This document shows positions 28,143 to 37,345 of a DNA stretch of 64,000 bases, piece after piece (position 1 is the stretch's first letter; each line of letters opens with the position of its first letter). Below the pieces are notes generated by a model. The model searched no databases and was not told where the DNA came from. It saw only the letters and a list, made by a program, of their open reading frames with translations. The translations under genes and the position numbers were made by a program. The stretch is from Candidatus Nitrotoga sp. MKT (lineage in GTDB: Bacteria > Pseudomonadota > Gammaproteobacteria > Burkholderiales > Gallionellaceae), in NCBI GenBank assembly GCA_003402345.1, contig QFXH01000004.1, positions 1 through 64,000 on the forward strand, in the 5' to 3' direction.

Positions 28143-28400
28143 CTAATTTAGCCATGCCTGTTCCCATTGAATGTTCAACGGGGATTGCGCAGCCTTGATT
28201 GCATTTATGCCTGCCCGGATTTCATAGAGCAGCAGGCTATTCGAATAACCGTTTAGCTGCCGCAAGACCGCATCGACATTTAAATACTCCTTCTGATCTT
28301 CGGTTCCGATTACGAATTGAAGGGCATTCTGGTAATTATCCAATTCGCTGTTTGTAGTTACTGCTTGGGTGGCTAATTCGTCTTTGTTGTGTGTGTCCAT
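28143..28400 (-). CDS. Conserved-looking small protein of unknown function in the sulfate cluster
   Basis: 85 residues, acidic and Asn/Gln-rich, no signal peptide, no Cys. I do not recognise it. AAGGAG six bases before the ATG and codon use like its neighbours support a real gene. Core: DNYQNALQFVIGTEDQKEYL, VLRQLNGYSNSLLLYEIRAG. It lies between the second sulfate-binding protein and the Mop gene on one strand, so it probably belongs to the same operon. Confidence 0.65.
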   Translation of the reverse strand: MDTHNKDELATQAVTTNSELDNYQNALQFVIGTEDQKEYLNVDAVLRQLNGYSNSLLLYEIRAGINAIKAAQSPLNIQWEQAWLN

Positions 28401-28491
28401 AAGCTACTCCTTAATTGATAGGAAAATTGATTTTCAAAAATTAGATTGGCTACGCAACACATTCGACGAATCAGCCAGATATGCATAACCG

Positions 28492-29499
28492 TTATTTTTT
28501 GGAATAAATCTGATCAAACAAGCCGCCATCAGCAAAGTGTTCCTTTTGCGCTCTATTCCAACCGCCGAACTCCCCATCAATCGTAATAAGGTTCAATTTC
28601 GGGAATTGTTTTGAGTACTTCGCAGCTACTTTTTCATCCGTGGGACGATAATAATTTTTGGCGGCGATTTCCTGGCCTACTGGCGTATAAAGATAATTCA
28701 AATAAGCTTCCGCCACTTTACGTGTGCCATGTTTGTCAACGTTTTTGTCAACCACGGTAACGGATGGCTCAGCCAGAATGCTCAGCGAAGGTGCCACGAT
28801 GTCAAATTTATCCGGTCCCAATTCTTTGACAGCAAGATTTGCTTCGTTTTCCCATGCCAGCAGTACGTCGCCAATTCCGCGCTCAACAAATGTAGTTGTG
28901 GAACCACGCGCGCCAGAATCTAATACAGGCACATTGGCGAACAATTTGCCGACAAATTCCTTGGCTTTGGCCGGGTTATTGCCATTCTTCTTTAACGCAT
29001 AACCCCAAGCTGCAAGATAATTCCAACGTGCACCACCAGAAGTTTTAGGATTAGGCGTAATGACCGATACACCGGGTTTGATCAAATCATCCCAGTCACG
29101 AATTTTTTTTGGATTGCCCTTGCGCACTAAGAACACGATAGTGGATGTATAAGGCGAGCTATTGTGCTGCAGGCGTGTTTGCCAGTTAGCCGGGATCAAA
29201 CCAGCCTTGCTTTGCAATACGTCCACATCGTAAGCCAGGGCGAGTGTGGCCACATCTGCTGCCAAGCCATCGATAATGGCACGTGCTTGTTTACCAGAGC
29301 CGCCATGCGATTGCTTGATGGTGACATCATCACCGGTCTGCGCTTTCCAGTGCTTGGCGAATGCTTCATTGAATTCCTGATAAAGCTCACGCGTTGGATC
29401 GTAGGAGACGTTCAGCAACTTGATGTTTGCCGCCAAAACGACTGGGCTTATAGTGGTGAATAGCAATGCCAGTGTCGATGTGATAATAATTTTTTTCAC
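28492..29499 (-). CDS. sbp: Periplasmic sulfate-binding protein (second copy)
   Basis: 335 residues with a signal peptide ([23 protein letters not shown]). Same signatures as the 25 kb copy: [79 protein letters not shown]. First gene of the minus-strand unit sbp - unknown - mop - porin. Divergent from metX, so their promoters share 29500-29812. Confidence 0.93.
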   Translation of the reverse strand: MKKIIITSTLALLFTTISPVVLAANIKLLNVSYDPTRELYQEFNEAFAKHWKAQTGDDVTIKQSHGGSGKQARAIIDGLAADVATLALAYDVDVLQSKAGLIPANWQTRLQHNSSPYTSTIVFLVRKGNPKKIRDWDDLIKPGVSVITPNPKTSGGARWNYLAAWGYALKKNGNNPAKAKEFVGKLFANVPVLDSGARGSTTTFVERGIGDVLLAWENEANLAVKELGPDKFDIVAPSLSILAEPSVTVVDKNVDKHGTRKVAEAYLNYLYTPVGQEIAAKNYYRPTDEKVAAKYSKQFPKLNLITIDGEFGGWNRAQKEHFADGGLFDQIYSKK

Positions 29500-29706
29500 T
29501 TAGATTTCCTTTATAGTTAAAGCCCATTAACAAATTTGACGCCAATACGCTTCAGCGAGATGCGCATTCTGGAGAGATTTTTTTCTTGCGTGAACCAATT
29601 AATTCTTAATTGCATATCTGTTTTTTGCATATAGGACGAAACGAAAAAATGGGGTAGGTCATGCAACGAAATTGACAGTCCCGGACAAAACACGGAAACT
29701 ACGCGT

Positions 29707-29760
29707 CAGTGCCGATTTGACATCAGCTTGCGGGGCACTTTAAAAATTCCAGCTAAAGCG
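29707..29760 (+). ncRNA. SAM-II-type riboswitch upstream of metX
   Basis: The sequence follows the SAM-II layout. P1 arms are AGTGCC (29708-29713) and GGCACT (29734-29739). The conserved GATTTGA follows P1, TTGC lies just before the second arm, then an A/T-rich linker TTTAAAAA and the pseudoknot strand AGCTAAA (29751-29757). This is the class that binds S-adenosylmethionine to switch off methionine genes, and metX begins at 29813. The match is by eye to known SAM-II consensus, not by covariance search. Confidence 0.75.
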
Positions 29761-29799
29761 AAGCGACCCGCTCCGCTTTAGCTGAACGGGTTTTGTTTT
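29751..29799 (+). promoter_or_regulatory. Mutually exclusive antiterminator/terminator of the metX riboswitch
   Basis: Two hairpins compete. AGCTAAAGCG (29751-29760) pairs perfectly with CGCTTTAGCT (29774-29783). Alternatively ACCCGCTC (29766-29773) pairs with GAACGGGT (29784-29791, one mismatch), and that stem is followed by TTTGTTTTT, a terminator. The first arm contains the AGCTAAA that SAM-bound RNA uses in its pseudoknot. SAM binding should therefore free the terminator. Mechanism is inferred. Confidence 0.6.
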
Positions 29800-29812
29800 T
29801 GAGGATCCTTAA

Positions 29813-30952
29813 TTGAACGCATCAAATAACATCGGCATCGTCAATGCGCAGTACGCGCAGTTCAATACCCCAATTTCATGTAAAAGCGGGGCTGTGTTGC
29901 CCAATTACGAACTGGTATATGAGACTTACGGCACGCTAAACAGCGATAAATCCAATGCCGTCCTGGTTTGCCATGCGCTTTCCGGACATCATCATGTAGC
30001 CGGCTATTATGCGGATGATCCGAAAAACGTCGGTTGGTGGGACACGATGGTAGGTCCCGGTAAGCCTATCGATACTGAGAAATTTTTCGTCATCGGCCTG
30101 AACAATCTTGGTGGCTGCCATGGTTCCACAGGCCCCATGAGTATCAACCCGAAAACTGGCAAACCTTATGGCGCAAGTTTTCCCGTGGTGACAGTGGAAG
30201 ACTGGGTGGAATCGCAAGCACGTCTAGCCGATCAGCTCGGCATTGATCAATTTGCGGCAATAATCGGCGGCAGCCTGGGTGGAATGCAGGCATTGCAATG
30301 GTCGTTGGCACATCCTGGGCGGGTGCGCCATGTACTGGCGATTGCCTCGGCACCCCGCCTGACCGCACAAAATATCGCATTCAATGATGTGGCGCGCAAT
30401 GCAATTTTGACTGACCCCAATTTTTACGGTGGTGATTATTATGAACACGGCGTGGTTCCTACACGTGGCTTGCGCTTAGCGCGCATGTTGGGACATATCA
30501 CCTATCTTTCCAACGATGCGATGGCGGACAAATTCGGGCGTGGGCTGCGCTCCGACAAGTATAGCTACAGCTATGATATCGATTTCGAGATCGAATCTTA
30601 TCTGCGCTATCAGGGCGACAAATTTGCCGCTTATTTTGACGCTAATACCTATTTGCTCATGACCAAAGCGTTAGACTACTTTGATCCCGCCCGCGAATAC
30701 GATGATGACCTGAATAAAGCTTTCGCCGTTGCGCGTGCAAATTTTTTAGTTGTGTCATTTACCACCGACTGGCGTTTTGCACCAGAGCGTTCGCGCGCCA
30801 TCGTCAAATCACTGCTTCATAATCGCCTTAAAGTTAGCTACGCTGAGATTACCTCGACGCATGGACATGATTCTTTTCTGATGCAGCATACGCATTACCA
30901 TAATGTGATGCGCGCTTACTTCGACAATATTGCCAGCGAGTTTACTGCATGA
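29813..30952 (+). CDS. metX: Homoserine O-acetyltransferase (MetX)
   Basis: First committed step of methionine synthesis: acetyl-CoA (or succinyl-CoA) plus homoserine. 379 residues, alpha/beta-hydrolase fold. The nucleophile elbow is [13 protein letters not shown] (Ser in GGSLGG), with [13 protein letters not shown], Asp in [15 protein letters not shown] and His in STHGHDSFL forming the triad and oxyanion features. Start is TTG at 29813 with GAGGAT upstream. Overlaps metW by 4 nt. Expected to be repressed by SAM through the riboswitch. Confidence 0.95.
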   Translation: MNASNNIGIVNAQYAQFNTPISCKSGAVLPNYELVYETYGTLNSDKSNAVLVCHALSGHHHVAGYYADDPKNVGWWDTMVGPGKPIDTEKFFVIGLNNLGGCHGSTGPMSINPKTGKPYGASFPVVTVEDWVESQARLADQLGIDQFAAIIGGSLGGMQALQWSLAHPGRVRHVLAIASAPRLTAQNIAFNDVARNAILTDPNFYGGDYYEHGVVPTRGLRLARMLGHITYLSNDAMADKFGRGLRSDKYSYSYDIDFEIESYLRYQGDKFAAYFDANTYLLMTKALDYFDPAREYDDDLNKAFAVARANFLVVSFTTDWRFAPERSRAIVKSLLHNRLKVSYAEITSTHGHDSFLMQHTHYHNVMRAYFDNIASEFTA

Positions 30953-31563
30953 GCACGCACGATCACTCCACACTCGCCGCAACCCGTCCTGATTTTGCTG
31001 CAATCGCGGCATGGATTCCGCAGGGCGCTTCAGTGCTGGACTTGGGTTGCGGTGACGGCAGCCTGCTGCGCTATTTGCAGGGTACAAGCAAGGTGCAGGG
31101 CTACGGAGTGGAAATAAGCGACGATAATATCGTGGCATGTATTCGGAATCAGGTGAATGTCATTCAAGGCGACTTGGAATCAGGACTTTCCGGCTTTGAA
31201 AGCAATGCTTTTGATTATGTCATCCTGTCGCAGACGCTACAGGCCACCCGTCACACGGAACCTCTGATGCAGGAAATGCTGCGCGTGGGGCGTGAGGGTA
31301 TCGTCAGCTTTCCTAATTTCGGCTACTGGCGGAACCGTATGGACATATTACAAGGCAATATGCCAGTGTCTGAAGTTTTGCCCTATCAGTGGTATGACAC
31401 GCCCAATGTTCATCTGTGTACGCTGCATGACTTTGAAACGTTCTGTCACGATAACAAAATATACATTCTCGACCGACGCGTCATGACAGGCGATAGCGAG
31501 ATAAGACTATTGCCAAATCTATTAGGCAGCACAGCAGTATATCGCTTCAAGCGTGCTGTTTAA
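30949..31563 (+). CDS. metW: Methionine biosynthesis protein MetW
   Basis: 204-residue Rossmann methyltransferase-like protein ([29 protein letters not shown]) that accompanies MetX in many proteobacteria and supports its activity. Signature [20 protein letters not shown] near residue 120. ATGA overlap with metX. Normal length. Confidence 0.95.
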   Translation: MSTHDHSTLAATRPDFAAIAAWIPQGASVLDLGCGDGSLLRYLQGTSKVQGYGVEISDDNIVACIRNQVNVIQGDLESGLSGFESNAFDYVILSQTLQATRHTEPLMQEMLRVGREGIVSFPNFGYWRNRMDILQGNMPVSEVLPYQWYDTPNVHLCTLHDFETFCHDNKIYILDRRVMTGDSEIRLLPNLLGSTAVYRFKRAV

Positions 31564-31566
31564 TCC

Positions 31567-32826
31567 ATGAGTGTGATGGCGCAGCTGTTCACGCGGCGCA
31601 TGTTGATTTGTATATTTACAGGCTTCAGCTCCGGCCTTCCGTTGTACTTGTTGTTCAATTTGGTGCCCGCCTGGCTGCGTAGCGAGCAAGTTGATCTTAA
31701 AACCATCGGCCTGTTTGCGCTGATCCAATTCCCCTATACCTGGAAATTCCTGTGGTCTCCCCTGTTGGACCGCTATGTCCTGCCTTTGCTTGGGCGACGG
31801 CGCGGCTGGATGCTGCTCACCCAGCTGGGTTTATTGGCTGTAATTGCCTCGATGGGTGCGTTTTCGCCACAAAGTGATCTACACACTATTGCCTACATTG
31901 CAACGCTATTGGCATTTCTGAGCGCTACTCAAGACATCGTGCTTGATGCCTATCGACGGGAATTGCTAGAGGAAAGTGAACTGGGATTAGGCAATGCGGT
32001 GCATGTAAATGCCTATCGTATTGCAGGCTTGGTGCCGGGTTCACTGTCATTGATCCTGGCAGATTTTATGCCGTGGAGCATCGTGTTTATCATTACAGCG
32101 TTGTTCATGTTGCCCGGCATGGCGATGACGCTCATGGTGAAAGAGCCATTGAATATTAACCCGCCGAAATCCCTGCGTGATGCGGTTGTCGAACCGTTTC
32201 ACGAATTCATCACTCGGCATGGTTGGAAAAGCGCGCTGCTCATCCTCACCTTCCTGTTCTTTTATAAACTCGGGGACAGCATGTGCACCGCACTGGCCAC
32301 CCCGTTCTACATGGATATGGGATTCTCTAAAACACAGATCGGCCTGATCGCCAAGAATGCGGGACTATGGCCCGCTGTAATTGGCGGCTTGCTTGGCGGA
32401 TTATGGATGGTAAAGATCGGCATCAACCGCGCCTTATGGTTGTTTGGTGTCGTTCAAGTGGTATCAATCTTTGGTTTCTTCTGGCTGGCATCTGTGGGGT
32501 ACCATGCCGAAATTACCACCGTGGAACTCACCCAGCTCGCCATAGTGATTGGCATAGAAGCCTTGGGCGTGGGACTGGGTACAGCCGCGTTCGTCGCCTT
32601 CATTGCGCGCACCACCCACCCCGCCTACACCGCCACACAATTTGCGCTGTTCACCAGCCTCGCAGCGATGCCACGCACCTTTGCCAACGCAGCGACGGGT
32701 TGGTTGGTGGAAACAATCGGCTGGACGGGATTCTTTTTGCTGTGCGCACTGCTGGCACTGCCAGGAATGTTATTACTATTAAAAGTAGCACCGTGGAATG
32801 GGTCAAATTCATTGACACATCAATGA
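31567..32826 (+). CDS. ampG: AmpG-like MFS permease
   Basis: 419 residues with about 12 TM helices. Start region FTGFSSGLPLYLLFNLVPAWLRSEQVDLKTIGLF and WSPLLDRYVLPLLGRRRGWMLL are characteristic of AmpG muropeptide permeases, which import GlcNAc-anhydroMurNAc peptides for cell-wall recycling. It is 3 nt after metW, thus in the metX operon; a methionine-related role cannot be excluded. Ends near a convergent terminator hairpin. Confidence 0.85.
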   Translation: MSVMAQLFTRRMLICIFTGFSSGLPLYLLFNLVPAWLRSEQVDLKTIGLFALIQFPYTWKFLWSPLLDRYVLPLLGRRRGWMLLTQLGLLAVIASMGAFSPQSDLHTIAYIATLLAFLSATQDIVLDAYRRELLEESELGLGNAVHVNAYRIAGLVPGSLSLILADFMPWSIVFIITALFMLPGMAMTLMVKEPLNINPPKSLRDAVVEPFHEFITRHGWKSALLILTFLFFYKLGDSMCTALATPFYMDMGFSKTQIGLIAKNAGLWPAVIGGLLGGLWMVKIGINRALWLFGVVQVVSIFGFFWLASVGYHAEITTVELTQLAIVIGIEALGVGLGTAAFVAFIARTTHPAYTATQFALFTSLAAMPRTFANAATGWLVETIGWTGFFLLCALLALPGMLLLLKVAPWNGSNSLTHQ

Positions 32827-32893
32827 CCTTAGCAAAACACTGAAATTGTATCCAATTGAAATTTAAAAAACTAATATCTAACAAATTAGTGAT

Positions 32894-32922
32894 ACTTACG
32901 GAGCCAAGGAAACTCCGTAAGT
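32894..32922. terminator. Hairpin between convergent genes
   Basis: ACTTACGGAG / CTCCGTAAGT, 10 bp perfect with a 9 nt loop, between the plus-strand permease and the minus-strand cysteine desulfurase. No long T-run either side; it probably serves both transcripts. Confidence 0.5.
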
Positions 32923-32959
32923 TAGGCCAGTAGGACTGGTGTTCAAAATTTACAAATAG

Positions 32960-34699
32960 CTATTTGTTGCGTTCCAGCTGTCGCACCACGCTTAGCAGAC
33001 GATCAATTTCTTCATAGGTATTGTAAAACGCCAGCGACGGACGCACGGTCGCTTCGAGTCCGAAGCGACGCAGAATTGGCTGGGCGCAATGGTGGCCGGA
33101 GCGCACAGCAATTCCTTCCCTGTTAAGCGCGTCACCTACTTCGGAAGTTTGGTAACCTTTCAACACGAAGGACAGCACGCTAGTCTTCTCCGGTGCAGTA
33201 CCAATCAAACGCAGGCCAGGAATGCTATTTAACCCCTTAATCGCGTACACCAGCAACTCGTGCTCATAGCGATTGATGTTATCGATGCCGATCTTCTGCA
33301 CATAATCAATGGCCGCACCAAGACCAACCGCATCGGCAATGTTGCCTGTCCCTGCCTCGAAGCGCGTGGGCGCGTCGTGGTAGCGCGTTTTTTCGAAGGT
33401 AACATCTTCGATCATGTTGCCACCGCCTTGCCACGGTGGCATAGCTTCCAGTACTTCCCTCTTGCCATACAGCGCCCCGATGCCAGTCGGTCCGAATACC
33501 TTGTGACCAGAAAATACAAACCAGTCACAATCAAGATACTGTACGTCGGCACGCATGTGCGAAACAGATTGCGCGCCATCAACCAATACTCGAGCGCCGT
33601 GGCGATGTGCCATTTCCACCATCTGTTTAGCGGGAGTGACCGTGCCGAGCGCATTGGAAACCTGGGTGAATGACACCAGTTTGGTGCGGGAATTGAGCAG
33701 CTTTTCATACTCATCGAGCAGCACCTGACCGTTGTCATCTACGGGTGCAACGCGCAGCTTCGCGCCCGTCTCGGCACACAGCATTTGCCAAGGCACGATG
33801 TTGGCGTGATGCTCCAGCCAAGTGATGACGATCTCGTCGTCCTTAACTATGTTCTTGCGTCCCCAGCTTTGGGCGACAAGATTGATCGCTTCGGTCGTGC
33901 CACGCACGAACACGATTTCGCTGCTGGAACTGGCATTAATGAAGTTGGCGACCTTGTCACGTGCACCCTCATAGGCATTGGTAGCTCGTGCCGCAAGTTC
34001 GTGTGCTGCACGATGGATGTTAGAATTCGCGTGCTGATAGAAATAGGACAAACTGTCGATCACCGATTGCGGTTTCTGGGTCGTCGCTGCATTGTCGAGC
34101 CACGCCAACGGACGACCATTCACCAACTCTTTCAGAATAGGAAAATCACGACGCACCGCAAATACATCGAATGGCGGGTGAGCCGAAGCTGCAATCTGAC
34201 CTGATGCAGGCGTTTGCGGCAAGCTGACCGGTGCTGGATTTCGGTTAAATCGTGCGGCTTCTTCCAGAAAATAGAACGTTGCACCGGTCGCCCTCGGATG
34301 TTCCTTGGCGTTTTCTTTTAGCAAATCGCGCAGCACGTCTTCACCGGGCAATCTTGTGCCCAGATTCGGTGTTAATCCAAAATCAGCACCGGGTACAAAA
34401 TTGCGACTAACCGCCACTTCCGGTGCCGGGTTATCGCGGGTCACCAAGTGCAAATCCAGCGGATCGTGGCCAGCCAATGGCAAAATTAAATCATTTGTAC
34501 GTGGCGGTGTGGTAACGCTTTGGGAAGGCGTGTGAGGGGACGGATTGCCCGGCACGGCAGAAAAAAATTCATTCGCCAGCCGAGCGATCAGCGCAGTATC
34601 CGGCACAAAATTTTGCCCGTCCGCCAATGCGGCAACATCTTCGTGCGCTGGAATACCGCCCGTACTGATATCCGGAAGAGGTAGATTACTTATACTCAT
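32960..34699 (-). CDS. Family 2A encapsulin cargo cysteine desulfurase (SufS-like with long N-terminal extension)
   Basis: 579 residues from ATG 34699; the longer frame to 34744 runs inside the encapsulin gene and lacks support. Residues 1-225 are a Pro/Asn-rich, mostly disordered extension holding ALIARLANEFFSAVPGNPS, typical of desulfurases targeted into encapsulins. The rest is a SufS-type PLP enzyme: Lys in FSGHKVFGPTGIG, catalytic Cys in RSGHHCAQPILRRFG. It removes sulfur from cysteine. It overlaps the encapsulin gene by 14 nt, so shell and cargo are translationally coupled. Confidence 0.93.
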   Translation of the reverse strand: MSISNLPLPDISTGGIPAHEDVAALADGQNFVPDTALIARLANEFFSAVPGNPSPHTPSQSVTTPPRTNDLILPLAGHDPLDLHLVTRDNPAPEVAVSRNFVPGADFGLTPNLGTRLPGEDVLRDLLKENAKEHPRATGATFYFLEEAARFNRNPAPVSLPQTPASGQIAASAHPPFDVFAVRRDFPILKELVNGRPLAWLDNAATTQKPQSVIDSLSYFYQHANSNIHRAAHELAARATNAYEGARDKVANFINASSSSEIVFVRGTTEAINLVAQSWGRKNIVKDDEIVITWLEHHANIVPWQMLCAETGAKLRVAPVDDNGQVLLDEYEKLLNSRTKLVSFTQVSNALGTVTPAKQMVEMAHRHGARVLVDGAQSVSHMRADVQYLDCDWFVFSGHKVFGPTGIGALYGKREVLEAMPPWQGGGNMIEDVTFEKTRYHDAPTRFEAGTGNIADAVGLGAAIDYVQKIGIDNINRYEHELLVYAIKGLNSIPGLRLIGTAPEKTSVLSFVLKGYQTSEVGDALNREGIAVRSGHHCAQPILRRFGLEATVRPSLAFYNTYEEIDRLLSVVRQLERNK

Positions 34700-35603
34700 G
34701 GTACTTATCCACTTCGACATTATCGAGCACGGCAAGCGCATCATCGGTCAATACGGCAAGTGAGCAATACAGCGAAACCAGATAGGACGCGATCGCTTTG
34801 CGATCGATACCCATGAAACGAACCGACAGGCCTATGCTTTGTTCGCCGGGAAGATTCGGTTGATACAAGCCCACCACGCCCTGTCGGCTTTCACCCGTGC
34901 GCAACAGAATGATGCTAGTCTTGTTCTTGGTGATGGACAGTTTATCTGAAGGAACCAGAGGGATGCCGCGCCAAGTCAGAAACGGCGATCCGAACATGGT
35001 AATAGTGGGCGGTGGTACGCCGCGACGCGTACATTCACGACCAAATGCGGCGATCGCCAACGGGTGTGCCAGGAAAAAACCAGGCTCTTTCCATACTTTA
35101 GCGATCAGCTCGTCTAAATCATCCGGTGTTGGCGCACCGGTGCGGGTTTTAATGCGTTGGCTATCCGAAACATTGTTCAATAAACCGTATTCCTTGTTGT
35201 TGATTAGTTCGCTTTCCTGACGTTCTTTGACAGTCTCTATGGTCAGACGTAATTGCTCGCGAATCTGATTGTGCGGGCTGCTATAGAGGTCTGACACACG
35301 GGTATGGACATCAACCACAGTATTCACTGCACTTAGCATGTATTCCCGGCCCCATTCTTCATAATCGACGAAGGTCTGCGGCAATTCGCGTTCATCACGC
35401 TGCGAGCAGGCAACAGTTACACGCGACGCATCTTTCACCTTGTTCACGCGATAAATACCAGCCTCGAGCGGCACCCAGTTCAGCATATGTGCGAGCCAAC
35501 GTGGAGTGATGGTAGAGAGTTGCGGGACGGTTTTCGTGGCATTCGCCAGCGTACGCGCGGCAACATCACCGAGCGCCAATTGTTCTTTTTGGTCTACAGC
35601 CAT
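34686..35603 (-). CDS. Family 2A encapsulin shell protein (SrpI-like)
   Basis: 305 residues from ATG 35603, set by AAGGAG 6 nt upstream; the frame extends to 35609. HK97-fold protein that self-assembles into a protein nanocompartment. Sequence follows SrpI closely: VPQLSTITPRWLAHMLNWVP, GIYRVNKVKDASRV, YMLSAVNTVVDVHTRVSDLY, KERQESELINNKEYGLLNN, GRECTRRGVPPPTITMFG, VRFMGIDRKAIASYLVSLYC. Partner desulfurase is directly downstream. In related species this shell stores elemental sulfur; that use here is inferred. Confidence 0.95.
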   Translation of the reverse strand: MAVDQKEQLALGDVAARTLANATKTVPQLSTITPRWLAHMLNWVPLEAGIYRVNKVKDASRVTVACSQRDERELPQTFVDYEEWGREYMLSAVNTVVDVHTRVSDLYSSPHNQIREQLRLTIETVKERQESELINNKEYGLLNNVSDSQRIKTRTGAPTPDDLDELIAKVWKEPGFFLAHPLAIAAFGRECTRRGVPPPTITMFGSPFLTWRGIPLVPSDKLSITKNKTSIILLRTGESRQGVVGLYQPNLPGEQSIGLSVRFMGIDRKAIASYLVSLYCSLAVLTDDALAVLDNVEVDKYHEYK

Positions 35604-35732
35604 GATCAACTCCTTATGAAATAAAAGAATAAAGTTATTCGAAAAAATGCTAAGTGATATTCCGCCAGTTCTCGAGGAGCTTCAACATGCTATAGCCACC
35701 AAACTGCCTTGGAACATCTAAGTTTGAAACAT

Positions 35733-35954
35733 CTAAGAATGTTCGCAGCGCGCAATCAGTGTTGAGAGCCGAACCTCTAACGCACTGGCCAACTTAAAAA
35801 CAGTTACCAAAGAGGGACTAGCGCAGCCGCGCTCAACCTCACCCAAATAGGAGCGATTGAGGCAGGCACGTTCTGCCAACTGCTCCTGAGACCAGCCACG
35901 CTCCTGCCTTAACTGACGTAGCACCAAAGAAAATTGTTCGATGGATGTGCTCAT
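35733..35954 (-). CDS. XRE-family helix-turn-helix regulator
   Basis: 73 residues from ATG 35954, which overlaps the acetyltransferase stop (ATGA). Single HTH: LRQLRQERGWSQEQLAERAC, LNRSYLGEVERGCASPSLVT, KLASALEVRLSTLI. No ligand domain. Located between serine acetyltransferase and encapsulin, so it probably regulates this cluster, perhaps through the palindrome at 37102-37124. That is inference. Confidence 0.85.
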   Translation of the reverse strand: MSTSIEQFSLVLRQLRQERGWSQEQLAERACLNRSYLGEVERGCASPSLVTVFKLASALEVRLSTLIARCEHS

Positions 35955-36904
35955 GGTCGGCACATCTCGGTATTAGATAATTCATGCTTCGAACTGGCTT
36001 GAGTGATATGGCTATTTGGCGGCACGCTGTGGGTCAACCAGACATTTCCGCCGATGGTTGAGCCCTTTCCGATCGTAATTCGACCAAGAATGGTAGCCCC
36101 TGCATAAATAACCACATCGTCTTCCAGAATCGGATGGCGCGGCTGACCCTTTTCCAGGACGCCGTCTGCACCCACTGAAAATCTTTTTGCCCCCAACGTC
36201 ACTGCCTGGTACAAACGAACTCGTTCGCCGATGATCGCAGTCTCGCCAATCACCACACCGGTACCGTGATCAATAAAGAATCCGGAACCAATCTGTGCGC
36301 CCGGATGGATGTCGATGCTGGTTTTAGAATGGGCCAGCTCGGCGAAGATGCGGGCAATCATGGGAACACCCAGACGATACAGTTCATGCGCCAGACGATG
36401 ATAAATGATGGCCTGTGCACCGGGGTAACACAACAGGATTTCATCCACGCTATGTGCCGCCGGATCGCCGATGTAGGCTGCACGCACATCGGTATCCAGC
36501 AAACTTCGTACCTTGGGCAGCAAGGCCGCAAAAGCCAGTACGATATCCCTCGAGTGAGCCTTGATGTCATCGTCCGGTTCCCGGCCGGATTGCCGTGCAG
36601 TGTAGTTCAACTCCAGCAGCACTTGCTGATGTAAGGCATGCAATGTGCTATCCAAGGTATACGCCACAAAGAAATCTTCGCTCTCCTGCCGCAGATCAGG
36701 TGGACCGAGACGCATGGGAAACAACGCCCCGCGCAATCCTTCCGCAATATCACGGATGGAGCTTGGCGAGGGTAGTTCGCGTCCGCCGCATTCCTGATTT
36801 CGTGCACAGGTTTCACGCCAGTGCCGACGCACTTCGTGTAACTCCCTGACTACATGATCCAGCCCCCAGTTATGATGCGAAACGAAGGTATCCATCAATC
36901 TCAT
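35951..36904 (-). CDS. Serine O-acetyltransferase (EpsC/CysE-like)
   Basis: Makes O-acetylserine, the carbon acceptor for cysteine synthesis. From ATG 36904 it has 317 residues; the frame extends to 37105, but that ATG lies inside a palindrome and adds non-family sequence. An N-terminal helical half (HHNWGLDHVVRELHEVRRHW, PSPSSIRDIAEGLRGALFPM) precedes the left-handed beta helix DIHPGAQIGSGFFIDHGTGV, VIGETAIIGERVRLYQAVTL, YAGATILGRITIGKGSTIGG with the catalytic His in DHGTG. First gene of the encapsulin cluster. Confidence 0.9.
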   Translation of the reverse strand: MRLMDTFVSHHNWGLDHVVRELHEVRRHWRETCARNQECGGRELPSPSSIRDIAEGLRGALFPMRLGPPDLRQESEDFFVAYTLDSTLHALHQQVLLELNYTARQSGREPDDDIKAHSRDIVLAFAALLPKVRSLLDTDVRAAYIGDPAAHSVDEILLCYPGAQAIIYHRLAHELYRLGVPMIARIFAELAHSKTSIDIHPGAQIGSGFFIDHGTGVVIGETAIIGERVRLYQAVTLGAKRFSVGADGVLEKGQPRHPILEDDVVIYAGATILGRITIGKGSTIGGNVWLTHSVPPNSHITQASSKHELSNTEMCRP

Positions 36905-37101
36905 ACTAGCAAGCCCGTCGCGTTGGAAGCCCCATCGAACAGGATGGAATGGATTTAACACCAGCGTAGAATTTAGCGGTAACTTGAGCTTGCATGTGTG
37001 CAACACCCTGATACAAGCTATGCCTACTTTGAGCGGCAATAAACATACAACAATCTCCTCAAACAAATATCTACCAAAACGGGCGCTGTGCGAGTGCAAG
37101 C

Positions 37102-37124
37102 GCATCCTTGATAATCAAGGATGC
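37102..37124. promoter_or_regulatory. Perfect 23 bp palindrome, candidate operator
   Basis: Arms GCATCCTTGAT (37102-37112) and ATCAAGGATGC (37114-37124) around one A. It lies in the divergent region between the encapsulin/acetyltransferase cluster and ald. An operator for the XRE protein or another dimeric regulator is the simplest reading. It has no T-run, so it is not a good terminator. Confidence 0.5.
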
Positions 37125-37345
37125 TGATCGTACTCTCCCAAACTAAAATCAATAACTAAGAAAAATAGATAAGCAATGCACAAAACAGAATATCGGCGCA
37201 AAACCTACCCAAGCTATTATTCATAGGCTTTGAGCGATGCGCGATTGATCAATAATGTTTAAATAGAGACAATATCTACAAGCAAAATGAGCAACCCATC
37301 GTTATATTTTTTGTTATCTTGGGTCTCTTTAGTGAGGCTAATCAT

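Noticed and set aside
29500-29706. A second riboswitch or leader upstream of the sulfate-binding gene
   Set aside because: Read in both directions; no conserved SAM, sulfate or cobalamin element was visible.
36905-37105. N-terminal extension of the serine acetyltransferase
   Set aside because: Its ATG lies inside the 23 bp palindrome, and the added 67 residues lack family similarity.
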